Below, in pieces: positions 1 through 11,401 of a stretch of DNA of 64,000 nucleotides (the first letter of the stretch is position 1; every line of letters begins with the position of its first letter). The notes under the pieces are model-generated. The model was given only the letters and a program-made list of their open reading frames with translations, was not told where the DNA came from and did no database searches. The DNA comes from Cryptomeria japonica (taxonomy: Eukaryota > Streptophyta > Pinopsida > Cupressales > Cupressaceae): NCBI RefSeq assembly GCF_030272615.1, contig NC_081412.1, positions 100,627,796-100,691,795 of the forward strand. Reading direction: 5' to 3'. A program made the translations under genes and the position numbers.

Positions 1-194
1 TTGTTGTTGACAAGACCAATTTCGAAAGTGAGACAACTGAAGAATGCAGAAGAAAGACTTGATGCTCGCAAATGATAAAGACCAAGTGCGTGACATAGGA
101 GAAATGTTAATGCAACGCAAAAACCCTAAAATAAGGCAATGCATAAATGTTAAAGTACGATTCCGCAAGTGTTGACCATTTTTAGGTGTCTACA
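1..194 (-). repeat. L1 3' LTR, partial (cut by the window)
   Basis: This is collinear with 8802-8995. It ends (plus strand) in ..GGTGTCTACA, so on the minus strand the LTR opens TGTAGACACC, the usual TG..CA form. The four differences from the other LTR are all transitions, each creating or removing a CpG. Only the U3 start of this LTR (minus sense) is in the window. Confidence 0.93.
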
Positions 195-208
195 TTTTGC
201 CCCTCTTT
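195..208 (-). promoter_or_regulatory. L1 polypurine tract
   Basis: Minus-strand AAAGAGGGGCAAAA lies directly against the LTR start TGTAGACACC. A purine run at this spot primes plus-strand DNA synthesis in LTR elements. The identical tract occurs at the same place in L2 (57432-57445). It fixes the element orientation. Confidence 0.85.
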
Positions 209-1065
209 GAGACAATGCGATTTTAAGCATTGTTTCAAAGAACAATAATGAAAATGCCCCAGACAATGACAATGACATATGCATGCCCCCTCGAGGAATT
301 GGCCGGAAAAATCCAGAAAAGAGGCCAAGTGATCGATAAGAATGACAGAAGACGATAGGTTCGAACAGATCGCCAAGAGGAAGAAATGGTAGTAAGAAGA
401 AATTAGACAGAGGATAGTTAGAGATGAAGAAAAACTTGCTTTCACCAATGCACTTTGTAGGTGAGAACCTTTATTTATTGTAGCAAAGCAGATGCAGAGC
501 ATCATGGCATTGAAGGCCAGAGCGGGAACGCAACCCTTTTTTGCAAAAGACAGACACATCGCAAACAAACAACAATCACAACAAAAAGGAAAAGGACCAT
601 GAACCATCCCGGTCACTCTAAATCACTCAGTGACATCATCGAGCAACATAGGAACATGATCGAAGCTAAAAATAATTCAGTAAAAAGATAAGATGCACAA
701 ATTCCAACAAATCAAACAAACATCTTGATCTTCATTGTCAAAGGTTGAAAGTGCTGATAGGACGATCATGCTGTCTGGTTTCAGGACATGCGGTACCCCG
801 TCTAGGATAGGACACAGTCTGGTTTCGAGTATACCACACCTTGTATAAGACCCATGATATTAGCCAAGGATGAATGATAGTGATGCTGATGTTCGATTGT
901 TATGACAATTGTGATCAGTTTGAATGTCTAGTTTGAATGAAAAAGTTCATCTATTTATGCATGATTTCATTAAAGTACAGTGTATGATTGCGAGTCATTG
1001 GATGTATGCTTAGCGATCTGTCTACACACAAAGGGGATCATTTATTGACAAAATGCTTGTTTTTG

Positions 1066-1355
1066 GATTTTAATGTTTTTGAAAAAAAAATTTGTTCATT
1101 TTTTCAGGACTTTATTTGACTTTTTAGGGATTATCTCAGGACATTTTTTTGATTTTTTTTTTTTTGAATTTTTTAGGACATTATTTGATTTTTTTTGGAT
1201 TATTTCAGGACATTATTTGTTTTTTTTGGATTTTTTCAAGACATTATTTGATTTTTTTTGGATTTTTTCAGGACATTATTTGATTTTTTTATGATGTTTT
1301 CAGGACATTTTTCAATTTTTATGATTTTTTTTCAGGACATTTTTCAAAATTTTTA
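1066..1355. repeat. T-rich tandem repeat (TTCAGGACATTATTTGATTTT type)
   Basis: A unit of roughly 35 bases, built on the core TTTTTTCAGGACATT, is repeated about seven to eight times with variation. A shorter, more degenerate version occurs at the same place in L2 (59410-59590). The apparent Phe-rich ORF here is only a by-product of the repeat. Confidence 0.75.
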
Positions 1356-2308
1356 GGACTTTGCCCCCAGTGTCTAGCAAGGCAAGGAATATGACAGGTG
1401 AATAAACAGGCTTGCTGAAATGTTGGTGGATAGAGGGAAGACAAAGGCCTTTTATCATGGAGACAATGCAGATGCAATTTTCAAGGGCTATGGCGTGATG
1501 GGACAAGAGACTGGATATGACAATGTAAATCAGTGACATGGCATGAGGGACATGTCAAGAGGCTTTTGAAACTATGTTTTGCATTTCGCGTCCTTATGTT
1601 AGATCAAGATCAAGGAATGAAAAAGAGTGTATGGATAGTGATAAGATATGGATAGGATAAGCAAGACCAAGAATGGATAAGGGACATGGACTAAAGGTCG
1701 GGATAGGATACGGGATAGTGGCAAAAAGTTGCTATAGGACAGGGAATATGGATGAAAGGTTATAATAAGCAAATGGATAAAGACCAAAAGCTGCAAACAA
1801 GACGCATGATGCTCATGACGATCCTCAACCTTTTCAAGATCAAAGGTGGAAAGAGGAAATGGACATGAGGGACAATAGGATAATGGAGGAGTATGACATG
1901 GTATGATAGGATAATGAAGGGCAATAGGATATGAAGGAGGAAACCTGCCCCCAAGTGTGGTGTGCAAGAAGTTCATAGATTACGCATGACGCCTGTTTGC
2001 CAGGTTTTCATCATGGTACTTGCCCAAGGCGCCTGTTTGCCAGGTTTTCACCAGTAGACGAATTATTATTGCTTTACTTTTTTTTTTCTTTTTCTTTTTT
2101 TTTCTCACTTTTTTTTTTTTTTTGTATTTTGACTTTTTCAATAGAAGATGGACACATGATAGGGGATGGAAGAAGGACTCAAGCGTCTTTTTTTTTTTTT
2201 TTGGATAGTAGCCTTGAAAAAAAAAAATGGACCATGACCCTTAAAAGTATGCTCAAAGACGTTGGTAGGATAAGGACATGGAAAATGAGATGAAACTAAG
2301 ACAAGGAT

Positions 2309-5158
2309 TTATGCAAAGGATGGGATCAAAGGGATTGAAGGATGGAAAATATGCATTGGATAATGGATAGGGTATTGGAAGAATTGGGCTTCAGTGGACG
2401 GAAATTTTGGCAAGATCAACATTGGCACACACCTTGAGGGGTGATGGACTGATGGAGGAAGAGTGGGTTTTAGATTGTGAGATTTGGATGGAGGAAAGGA
2501 TAGTGATTCTGGGACATAAGGGCCCAAAATGGATGACGAAGGTGATGGAGGAATAGATTTGAGAGGTTTGGATGGAGGAATAGCAATTTTGGATGCCAAG
2601 TGGGATGTTTCTTTAGGCTTTTGTGCTTCAAGGAGCCGCTTAGGGATCCACATGGTTTTTGATTTTTCATGCTTTTGTGGTTCCTTGGAGTGCATTGCTT
2701 GCATAAGGGATTTAGGAACCCATATATATTTTGACTTTGCTTTATTTTGCTCAGTGGGCCTCTGTGGCCTTTAGGATATATTTTTTTCTTTATAGACCAT
2801 ATTGTTCTTTGTTTTGACATGTCGATTATATTGGACATGTTGATCCTTGAATACATGTGGATTTCTAGACTTATGACTTTTATACTTGGCATCCAAATTG
2901 CTTGGAGGGGGAAAGGAATGCATGGATGGATATGAATGAAATGGACTTCTTCTGGATGGATGAAATTTACTCAAGGATGTGTGCCTTTGCTGACCTTGCA
3001 TAGAGGACGAAGGAATATAAGGACCTAAGATGGATGGAAGGTGTGATGGGGAAGGTGTATGTTTTGATTTTGATGGAGGGATACCAACATCTTGAGAGTG
3101 AGTTGTGTAGACATGACCCTTAAGATCTTCTTTGACATGAAGGGATTCTTGCTTATGGAGATCTACTCCTTTGCCTTTATGAATATCTTGACTTGTAGGA
3201 TACTCTTTTCTTTGGGAAGAAGACACGAGTCCATTATGAGGTGGATATGATATGAGAGAAATAATGAGATCATGAAGTAGATCGGATTGCACCAAAGTGG
3301 AAGAACCCATTATGCATGTCGAGGGTTCATGAACATCTTGCACTGACACATTAGAATCATGAGGAGGATTAGGATCATGAGGGGGACTAGGATTGTGTAA
3401 TGGACATGGCTCAATGACAGGCTCTTCAAGAGATGGAATGGGAGAAATAATGGGATCATCAAAAGAAATGTGATCTTGGAGTGTATATGAAGCATTAAGA
3501 CAAGGGCATGGAGGAACAAAAGGATCTTGTGGAGGATTTAAAGGAATAATTTGATCTTGACAAGGAGGAAGATCATTGGAATCCCCTTCAAAGGTGTTTT
3601 TCTCTTGACTTTCAATTGGATCATTGGAAAGGATGGAAGGGATATCTGGAATGTCAATGGGATTTAAAAGGACATTTTTTTCATGAAATGGAATGGGATC
3701 GTTTGGGATTGGATGGACTGGGATATCTTGATCTTGCTCGGGGAATGGAGTGTCAATAGGACTTTGGATAGGATGGACAAGAATAGGGAAATCATCATGA
3801 GTGTCTGGGAACATGGGGTCCTGGTCAACAATTGGATGGGATGATAAGGTTTCAGGATCTTGATCTTGATCTGTTTTAACACGCATTTCTTTATGCTCTA
3901 AATTATCCTCTTGACATGGGGTTAGACTTTGGATATGCATGGGGGATTCTAACAAAGGATCAATGGTTTGTCATGAAGGAAATGCACTTTGAACATTTGT
4001 GATGGATTCTAGAAAGGAATCAATGCTTGAACATGAGGAAGAGGGACTTTGAATGGGGTCGTCTAAAACAGGTAATGGCAATAAAGTGCATGGTGGCATT
4101 GGGTCTTGTATTTCTGGAACATGACAAGGATGTGCGTCATGAATTGGATTATGGTGGCAATCAATTATGGATAGCCCTTGGGTAATTTCATCCTTGGGTG
4201 TATTGTTTGATGAGGACAATATGGAAGGTTCTTGTGAAACTTCTAGAGGTGTAGGGATAGATGCCACTGGAGAGTCAATTTTCTTGTGAGGGGATGAGGC
4301 ATTGCTAGACATAAGTGTATTATTTTGATCTTCCTCAAAGAACTCACTTGGTAGGTTCCTTAAGAGCCTTGCAATAAAGCCACCTTTCTTTCGAGGTTTT
4401 GACATAGTTGTATCTGGAATTTGAATTTGTTTGGCAAGAATTTGGTCTTGGTTTGATGTCATGTTTTGATTTCAAACTAGATGTTGATCTAATTGGTTTG
4501 ACATGTTCAAAATTTGGCTTGGTGCATGTTGCAAGTTTTGTTTTTGAATTTTTGGTAGTGGTTGTGGTTGTTGACATTGATATGTTGATTGAACTTGTTG
4601 ATATTCCACCATTGGTTGAACTATTTGTGGACATTGTATAGTTGGTTGGACATATTGTTGAAATTGGACCATTGGTTGTATTGGTTGTATATGTTGGATA
4701 ATTGGTTGAACCATTGGTTGTATTGGCTGAAAATCTAATTGATAGTAAACACCTTCTTGTTCTTTTTGTGGAGGCACATAATGTTGAAATTGATGTTGTC
4801 TCCTTTCTTGAAATTGTTTCATCATCTCTATTTGGGAGAGGAGAGCTGGTATGTCTGATCGTTCAAGAAGAGATCTTACATCAATTGGCTCAATCTTTGG
4901 ATTTTGACCTGGAAATTTTTGAAACATTTTGGACATTTGTGATCTATTCTTCTCAATGTTTTTCACTCTTTGTTCCAATATCTCCTCTTCTTGAGCTAGT
5001 TTCTCCTCTAGTTTTTGTATTTGGAGACTTGTTTCATCATAAAAAGTTTGATCAATATTGCCTTGTTGTTGGGTTGGATATAATTGTGATTGCATTGTCG
5101 GTTGATATGTTAAACTTTGTTGCATCATTGATGCTTGGAACCTTGTTTCAATAGACAT
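2309..5158 (-). pseudogene. L1 long ORF (~950 codons), unknown Pro/His/Ser/Gln-rich protein, three in-frame stops
   Basis: One minus-strand frame stays open from ATG 5158 to a stop at 2309, apart from three nonsense codons (at 4472, 3971 and 2771). L2 reads through two of these positions with sense codons and stops at 61064 near the third, so the ancestral ORF was single. In order: a coiled coil (~residues 45-75, LEEKLAQEEEILEQRVKN) and a conserved segment with FPGQNPKIEPIDVRSLLER. Then comes a long Gln/Pro/Val-rich tract, a basic patch (KPRKKGGFIARLLRNLP), and a long Asp/Pro/His/Ser-rich middle with repeated DPI/HPI and PPHDPN motifs. The C terminus is basic and Ser/Pro-rich. I recognise no enzyme motif or zinc knuckle. 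An accessory or structural protein of the element is possible, but the function is unknown. The first displayed Met upstream (5176) is a TTG; 5158 is the first true ATG. Confidence 0.72.
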
Positions 5159-7402
5159 GTCACTATGCAAATGCAATATTTTTGGAATTTTTCAAGAATA
5201 ATCTATGATATGCAACTAAATGCAAACTAAATAGATGAAAATGCAATCTATGGCAAGAGTGCAATCTATGTTTTTGGTTGTTTTTCAAGATTTTGACAAA
5301 CTTTTGAAATGCAAATCTAAAAAGAGACCCTTAGGAAATTGAAATGATGTCTAGACCTCAAAGGAAAAAAGGACCAAGTGACAAAAGGACAAAATGACAA
5401 TGTCTCCCCTATATGCTTGGATACTAAGCTAGGTTTGACCAAATGACATTGATGACAAAAAGAGAAAAGGTTTGATAAGGTCTAGACCTCCTAATAATGA
5501 CTTAGGGTTTATCAAGAATTTGGATTACTCAAGTATGACAAAACCTAGTTTTGACACTATATGCTAAGGGACAATTACTATGCAAATGACCCTAATATGA
5601 TATGATAATGACCTAAGCTTAACGAAGAGACCTAGGATATGCAAATGAAAATGTATGACAATGTCAACCTAAGTTTGAATTATGAAATGGTATTACTCTA
5701 ATGCAAGAGGACACATGCAAAATGGATGACCCTTATTGATATGCAAAGGAGTATGACCTAGATGAAACCTAATCTTGGTACTTGACAATGCACTTTGCAA
5801 AATGGACACCTAGGATGAACCTAAATCTAAGTGACATGAATGTTGAGACAAGATTTTGAAAAATGTTTGACAACCATGTTTGAAGGTGTTTTGAAGTTTG
5901 TTGAATGAAATAACTCTTGTGTTTAACCTTGTTTTGAATCAATTTGTCTTGTTTTTGAAATGAGACACAAATCAACTTTTGACAAGCAAAGAAGACAAGA
6001 TATTTTAACTTAGACTCAAGACAATCATGCTCATTCACACATTTCTTATGGTAGGCAAGGACAGTAGGTACTTGAGAGGTAGACTTGTTATGGGATTCAA
6101 GGAGAATACATAGATGCTTGACCCCACGGGCTCCCCTCCATGGCACTCACTTCTCAGGGCAGCCAAGCATCAGTCCCCATGGAAATCTCCCCATGGCGAA
6201 CTTAGTATCTCTTCCAAGTATCCGAACTTGTCCTTCTCAAGCAACTAGAAGGATTTTTGGCCTCTAAATACAAGGTGTTTAGTAAGGATTTCTGTTAAGC
6301 GTTACTCCTTGGTGTCACACAAGCGTGATTGAGACATTAAGCCCACCAAGATACCAAACAAATGTAGTCGTGCAAGCACGATTTAGACCGTGAGGTCCTA
6401 CTTAGATGTTGATATGAGAAAGAGTTCAAGGGTCATCACTTCCCAAGTAACTGCAATTCCCACGTAACCCTTCCTTCAAAGCTTTCGCTCATCAGGTATT
6501 TATTTATAGCGAGTTAGAATGCCAAGGTATTCTAGCCGTACTCACTTTGGGTCATTCCCTTCTCATGATTATCACTTGCTTGCAAAAGCAAATGGTCGGG
6601 AAGGCAGGCCCTCTAAAGGTGACACACAATCAAAAACATGAGCATGGTATCGAAGATCTAGATTTCTGATCACCCTAAGAAGGATGAGAGCATACTCTCC
6701 TACTCCAATGTAAAACTCAACAATCAAAGCAAACATACATTCATTCCATCTTATTTAGAAATCATACTAAGTGCCTAAACATTAATTGCAAACACAAAGT
6801 TTAGTTGTAGTCCAAGGCAACCTGCAAAACCCAAGTCAGAAGTTTAATATGTTTAGTCTTTGACTATCGAATCTGCACAAAATGTGTTAGTAGTTTCATT
6901 TGTTGTCTTTGCCATGCGTATGCCAAGGTTCTGCACAGAGAATCAGTACCAACAAAACCAAAAAAGTAGAAACAGAATGCAAAAGAAAACAATTTGCAAG
7001 TGAAAAACACTATCTTTTTTTAGCTCTATTTCTGGCCTTACATAGGCGTAGAATGCATGACACAAGCGCAGAATGCATTACACAAGCGCAAAATGCATTA
7101 CACAGGCGCAAGATTGCCTACACAAGCTCAAGATTGCCTACACAGGTGTAGGATGCATTACACAGGTGCAGGATTGCCTACACAGGCGCAGAAGTACTCA
7201 CACAGGCGCAGGATGCATTACACAGGCGCAGGATTTCCTACACAGGCGCAAAAGTACTCACACAGGCGCAGGATGTATTACACAAGTGCAGAATGCTTGA
7301 CACATGCACAGAAGTTCCCAAAAAACACTGCACTACCCTGTTTCTTGGGTTTTTGACCTACAAATCATCTCAAAAGAACTCAAAAGCATGATTAGGGGGT
7401 TA
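5159..7402 (-). other. L1 long 5' leader between primer site and ORF
   Basis: About 2.2 kb on the minus strand separates the primer site from the ORF start. I see no coding frame I can support; the longest open frame (5769-6146, minus) has no recognisable composition. The stretch includes a GC-richer segment (6100-6640) and the 20-bp minisatellite at 7039-7312. The start-proximal 400 bases (5177-5760) are nearly repeated in L2 at 63442-64000, so the leader is part of the element. Confidence 0.6.
7039..7312. repeat. 20-bp minisatellite, ~14 units (ACACAGGCGCAG core)
   Basis: Head-to-tail units of exactly 20 bases share the core TACACAGGCGCAG, followed by 7 variable bases that alternate among ..GATGCAT, ..GATTGCC and ..AAGTACT. 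Because 20 is not a multiple of 3, all three frames encode related 20-residue peptide repeats, which explains the shadow ORFs here. The same core appears six times in L2 at 57965-58080, three inverted and three direct. Confidence 0.9.
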
Positions 7403-7403
7403 G

Positions 7404-7421
7404 TTCACGACGGGTTCACCA
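7404..7421 (-). promoter_or_regulatory. L1 putative primer-binding site
   Basis: Five bases after the 5' LTR (minus sense), the sequence reads TGGTGAACCCGTCGTGAA. It starts TGG as required for pairing with a tRNA 3' CCA end. It is not the initiator-Met type seen in the other elements here; I cannot name the tRNA with certainty. Confidence 0.6.
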
Positions 7422-7426
7422 ATTTA

Positions 7427-8995
7427 TGTAGCATAGGAAATCGGAAATCATCACAAGCAAATCTAAATACTAATCTAGCTCAATCATGAAAGCTCAAATG
7501 CAATGATCAATCCTAAACACACTCAATAAAGACATGAAAGCAAAACATTCAAGACTAAAAGCTAAGCAAACCAAATGCAGATCTGAATATCTCCTTCATG
7601 TGGCTCCATTGTCCTTCTTTCATCTTCAAATAGCTTTTGTTTGTGGATCTCGCCTTTAAGTGCATAAACCTAATGTGAAAGCAAGATTGACAATTAGCGC
7701 AAGAATACTCAAAGCGTGATTGATTCGACAAAGTGATGATTAGTCTTGATTGAAGAAATTCATCCAATTTATAGATAAATTGGAGAAAAGAAAAGATTAG
7801 CATGAAATTGATATTAGAGGCAATTGATTTCAAAAATGGCACAATTGAGTGGAAAGAATAAGGTTATGACACCTTCTATGTCATGAATTATGACATATTG
7901 CCAATGCAAAGGTTAGAGGACTAGAGGCTTATGACATCTTGCTATGCCAAAAGTATGATGCATGAGAAATTCATGCTTCCACCAAAGCACAAAAATAGGG
8001 AGAACTAGAGAAAAATTAATTAGGTGGAAATTGATTTTGACAAATTAGAAAATAGGTGGAAATTAGGAATTTAGGAAAATTAGGAAAATTAGGAAATTAG
8101 AAAATTAGAAATGAAGAAATTAGGAATTTAGTGAATTAATTAATAATTTCTCATTCATTAATTAATTCACAAAGAGGGAATTTATAAATTGATGAAAAAT
8201 TAGGAAATTAGGCAAATCAATTAATAATTTGTCATTTATTAATTAAATCACAAAAAGAGGAATAATTAGTTAGCCAATTAAATTAAACATTTAATTGTGA
8301 CACGAAGACCTAGGATAAATAAATAAATTATTTAACCTAGAGGAAGAAAATGGAGAGAAAATGACAAACAAGGTTAAATGAATAAATCATAAAACCCTAG
8401 AAGATAAATTAGGAATGCAAAGATGACAATTAGGTCTTGATATAAAATTGATTTGATGTTGATTCAATCATGATTTTGAATTGATAAATGACCAATGCTG
8501 ACAAACAATTTTGATTGATAAATGCACCAATTTATGAGGAATAATGACAAATTGATCCAGATTAACACGATTGAGAAGGACGACGATCGATGACAAATTG
8601 ATCGCAAAATGACAAGATTGAAAATGATAACACAAAATGACAAGATTGAAAATGATAACGATCGATGACAAATCGATCGCAAAATGACAAGATTGACAAG
8701 AGGACAAAACCCTAATTAGGATTGACGATGTCCAAAATGATGACAAATTAGCATGCACATTGATGCGACAAGATAAGATTGACCAAAATCATGACTGAAG
8801 ATTGTTGTCGACAAGACCAATTTCGAAAGTGAGACAACTGAAGAATGCAGAAGAAAGACTCGATGCTCGCAAATGATAAAGACCAAGTGCGTGACATAGG
8901 AGAAATGTTAATGCGATGCAAAAACCCTAAAATAAGGCAATGCATAAATGTTAAAGTACGATTCCGCAAGTGTTGACCATTTTTAGGTGTCTACA
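7427..8995 (-). repeat. L1 5' LTR (1569 bp)
   Basis: It runs TGTAGC..TCTACA on the plus strand and matches the L2 LTR 55991-57431 throughout, with indels. On the minus strand a conserved CTATAAATTGG (plus 7764-7774; same in L2 near 56351-56361) is a reasonable TATA box about 340 bases before the LTR end. Internally there are two copies of an AATTAATAATTT..CATTAATTAATT block (8130-8270). There are also repeated GATCGATGACAAATYGATCG motifs (8585-8690). Confidence 0.9.
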
Positions 8996-11277
8996 AAAGT
9001 AGTTAAGCCTTGAGAGATTTTAGATTGAAGAAATGGGTTATGAGGTGGATGCATAGATTACTGATGCCTATGCAAAAATGTTGATTGATGAACCAATTGA
9101 TGAGGCAGAGAAGCCCTGTGGTACTGCACAACAGAAAACACAAGAGGTTGAAACAAAGTTCAACCGGAAGAAAAGAGAAAAGCAGGAAGGGAAAGAAAAA
9201 AAATTTGTGGATAAGGTCTCAAAGGAAATTAAAGCATTAATTGATGTTGTCCCAGAGAAAGGTAGAAAAAGGAAGAATCCTGAAGTACACATTGAGCCCG
9301 TTACTGCAGAATCAGAATCTAAGGATGACACACAGTTGGAATTTAAGAGGGTTGTGAGAAAGAAAATAGAGGAAACTAAGGCAGAAGCTAAGAAGCAACC
9401 GGTCAGGAAGGTTACAATCAAAATACTGGTACAAAAGCAAGCACCAAAGGGAACACCTTCAGTTGCATTCAGTACTACAAAGAAGAATAAGAAGAGTGAC
9501 GTCGACTTAGCAATTGAATCTGGTAATATGACTATCATACCACCTAAAACTTGTGCAAAATTAGTAGATGAAATCACTAAGGATGGCATGTTGAAGAATG
9601 TTCAATTTTATTATGAACACTTAGAGGATGATGAACAAAGAGAGGTAGAGGAAGCAGTCTTATTATACTTGGATATTTATAAGAAAGCCTTAATAGAAAT
9701 AGAAAATCAAATACCGACTAAATTATATAATATGTTAGATGCTAGAAGACTGTCAACTATGCAAGAAGATAAACATATTAAAATTCAAGAGATATTATCT
9801 ATTTGTGTTACTATTGCTCTAGATGAAATGGAAAAGACACTTGAGGTGGTAGATAGAATTTTTTTTAAGAGCAAACATATAATAACTAGCCTGATGCTAG
9901 GAAGAGTAAATGAAATAATAAAGGAGACTCAAAAAGCATGGGTTAAATTTCTTGGAGAAAATAGGGGATTCTTTACCTCACTAAAAACCAAGACAAACAC
10001 TGTCGGTAACCCTGTTGAAGGAAAAGGAAAGGGATTTATGGGTACTTCATCCTCAGTTTTGAAAAATATTAAGATAGTGCAAATCGAACCCCCAGTAAAT
10101 ACAAATGTATAGACAAATATTGAGATACTAGTTAATACAAAGAGTGAACAAGTTAATATTGTACAAGATACTAATATTGAGGATAATTTTCCTTCGGATA
10201 CAAATGTATAGGTTGAGGTTATAGTTCCTACAGAGGAACAGATAGTTACACAGCTTGCACCAAGTGGCGAAGCCACTGGTGCAAGTGAGGAGGTTATAAA
10301 GGATAAATATTCAAATGAGAAGAAAGATGAATCTGGTAGGGAACCGATAGTTGGTCCATCATTGTTGTTAATTGCGACCTCATAGGTCGGAAAGAAAAAC
10401 ATAACAGAGATGAGTCACTGAACTCATGATGATGGAAGCACAAAAACTAATGAAGGAGGGATCCATAAATAAAGGGATTATTGATCAATCAATCCCTGTT
10501 TTACATAGATTGGACCCAGAGTGCAAGATTGAAAATGAAGCGAGCCCATCCGGAAATCTTAAAATAATTACTGAGCATATTTCAAAGGATTTTCAATCCT
10601 TACAGTAAATCTCAAACTGGCAAGCATTGAAGAGGTTTACTCAGGCTAAGAGAGCTGCATTTGATCAAGTAATTGATTCTTAGAAGAAGAAGATTGATGA
10701 GAAGCTAAAACTAATAGAAAAATATTTGAAGCAATGTACAAATATATATAGGGTATGTTGTAACACTGAAATACTTACAGCTAATATGGATAAAAAGATA
10801 AAAGAACTTCAAGAGAAAATTGCAAGTATAGCTAACTCTTGTGACACATTGATTTCATTGACTACATCAATTGATGGTCAAATTTTGATTTTGGAAAACC
10901 AAATTTCTATTCTTGAGAAGGAAAGAAATAAAATAATAAGAAAAGCCAGAAGTCTAAGAGGCTTGGTGAGTCCCCAGTTGGATACAGTCAGTGTACACAA
11001 GAAAGAATGCATGGATATGGTGGGAAAGCCCACACCGACAGAGGTAAATGAGAAAGAGTCTTTTGCACATATATTGAGTGAACTTATATCTATTTTCAGC
11101 ACATTCAAAACTAGATGGGATACTTATCTTGAGCTATTGGAGATGGCTTATCCAAAAAATTTGAAATTTGTCAAGCTCCGGCAAGACATTTTTGGGATAT
11201 TCATTGTACAGTTCTTTTTCTTTCACATTCTTTTTAGAATTTTTGATGGAATTGATGTCAAAGGGGGAATGATATAG
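8996..11277 (+). pseudogene. Element A ORF2 remnant (homolog of B and C ORF2), C-terminal two thirds
   Basis: The frame is already open at the L1 junction. It carries stops at 9000, 9021 and 9054, then is open 9060-10112. It has further stops (10110, 10209, 10383), a frameshift near 10390-10425, and continues to 11277. Homology landmarks are visible by eye. EEMGYEVDA at 9033-9053 matches PMGYEV in C and PMGYEI in B. A Lys/Arg/Glu-rich basic stretch covers ~residues 25-130 of the 344-residue segment. A helical module, FYYEHLEDDEQREVEEAVL (9606-9662), matches DYYDEFNSEEKDEVLQEII in C. The C terminus (10760-11200) is a coiled coil with heptads such as LQEKIASIANS. No enzyme motif is visible. The role is unknown; an accessory protein of a non-autonomous element is my inference. 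Confidence 0.72.
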
Positions 11278-11401
11278 ATGTGAAAAAGAATAAAAGGAGT
11301 TGTATACTTTAGGGGGAGTTATGGATTTATGGAGATGTGGAGTATTCAGCTCAGGGAGAGCAGGGCAGGATGAAACCGACAGATGAAACCTTGACCGTTA
11401 G
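11253..11401 (+). promoter_or_regulatory. Element A: extra polypurine motifs after ORF2
   Basis: GATGTCAAAGGGGGAATG (11253-11270) and TTTAGGGGGAGTTATGG (11308-11324) resemble the true polypurine tract of A at 21057. Multiple polypurine copies downstream of the last ORF are a known hallmark of Sireviruses (Ty1/copia); B and C show the same. Confidence 0.55.

Larger units (their letters stand above)
195..2308 (-). other. L1 3' untranslated region with T-rich and short direct repeats
   Basis: About 2.1 kb lies between the end of the long ORF and the polypurine tract, and I see no convincing coding frame in it. It holds a T-rich tandem region (1066-1355) and a directly repeated motif GCCTGTTTGCCAGGTTTTCA near 1991-2012 and 2030-2051. 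It also has plus-strand T tracts near 2077-2122 and 2188-2203. The same order of landmarks occurs in L2 (59400-60500). Compared with L2, about 1.1 kb is missing around position 350. Confidence 0.7.
1..8995 (-). mobile_element. Element L1: pol-less large LTR retrotransposon, minus strand, 3' LTR cut by window start
   Basis: The first 194 bases and 8802-8995 are the same LTR end (4 differences by hand count). The left copy is followed by a polypurine tract (read on the minus strand) and the right copy is preceded by a primer-binding-site-like sequence, so transcription runs right to left: 5' LTR 7427-8995, internal 195-7426, 3' LTR ending at 194. The internal region is about 7.2 kb and shows no protease, RT, RNase H or integrase motif. 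It has one long minus-strand reading frame (2309-5158). This matches the plant class called LARD (large retrotransposon derivative). L2 at 55991-64000 is a second family member. L1 either inserted into element A or abuts it at 8996; the 5 bases after the LTR are AAAGT, and the matching duplication lies outside the window. Confidence 0.88.

Noticed and set aside
1066-1355. T-rich stretch as a reversed poly(A) tail of a LINE
   Set aside because: It is a tandem repeat with an ACAGGACATT-like core at a fixed place in both L1 and L2, and no LINE ORF adjoins it.
2529-2935. Plus-strand frames with Asp/Gly-rich and Cys/Phe-rich peptides in L1 (repeated in L2)
   Set aside because: They are antisense to the conserved C terminus of the long ORF, and the same shadows appear in both copies for that reason.
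4702-5154. Plus-strand 150-codon Val/Leu-rich frame conserved in L1 and L2
   Set aside because: Complement of the coiled-coil and Gln-rich part of the minus ORF. Element orientation (polypurine tract, primer site) supports the minus strand.
7039-7312. 20-bp direct repeats as a CRISPR array
   Set aside because: Units are contiguous with no unique spacers, no cas genes are near, and the setting is an LTR element in a plant-like genome. It is a minisatellite.
9068-9589. Minus-strand 173-codon Ser/Phe-rich frame
   Set aside because: Antisense shadow of the element A ORF2 segment, whose plus-strand frame shows homology to B and C.
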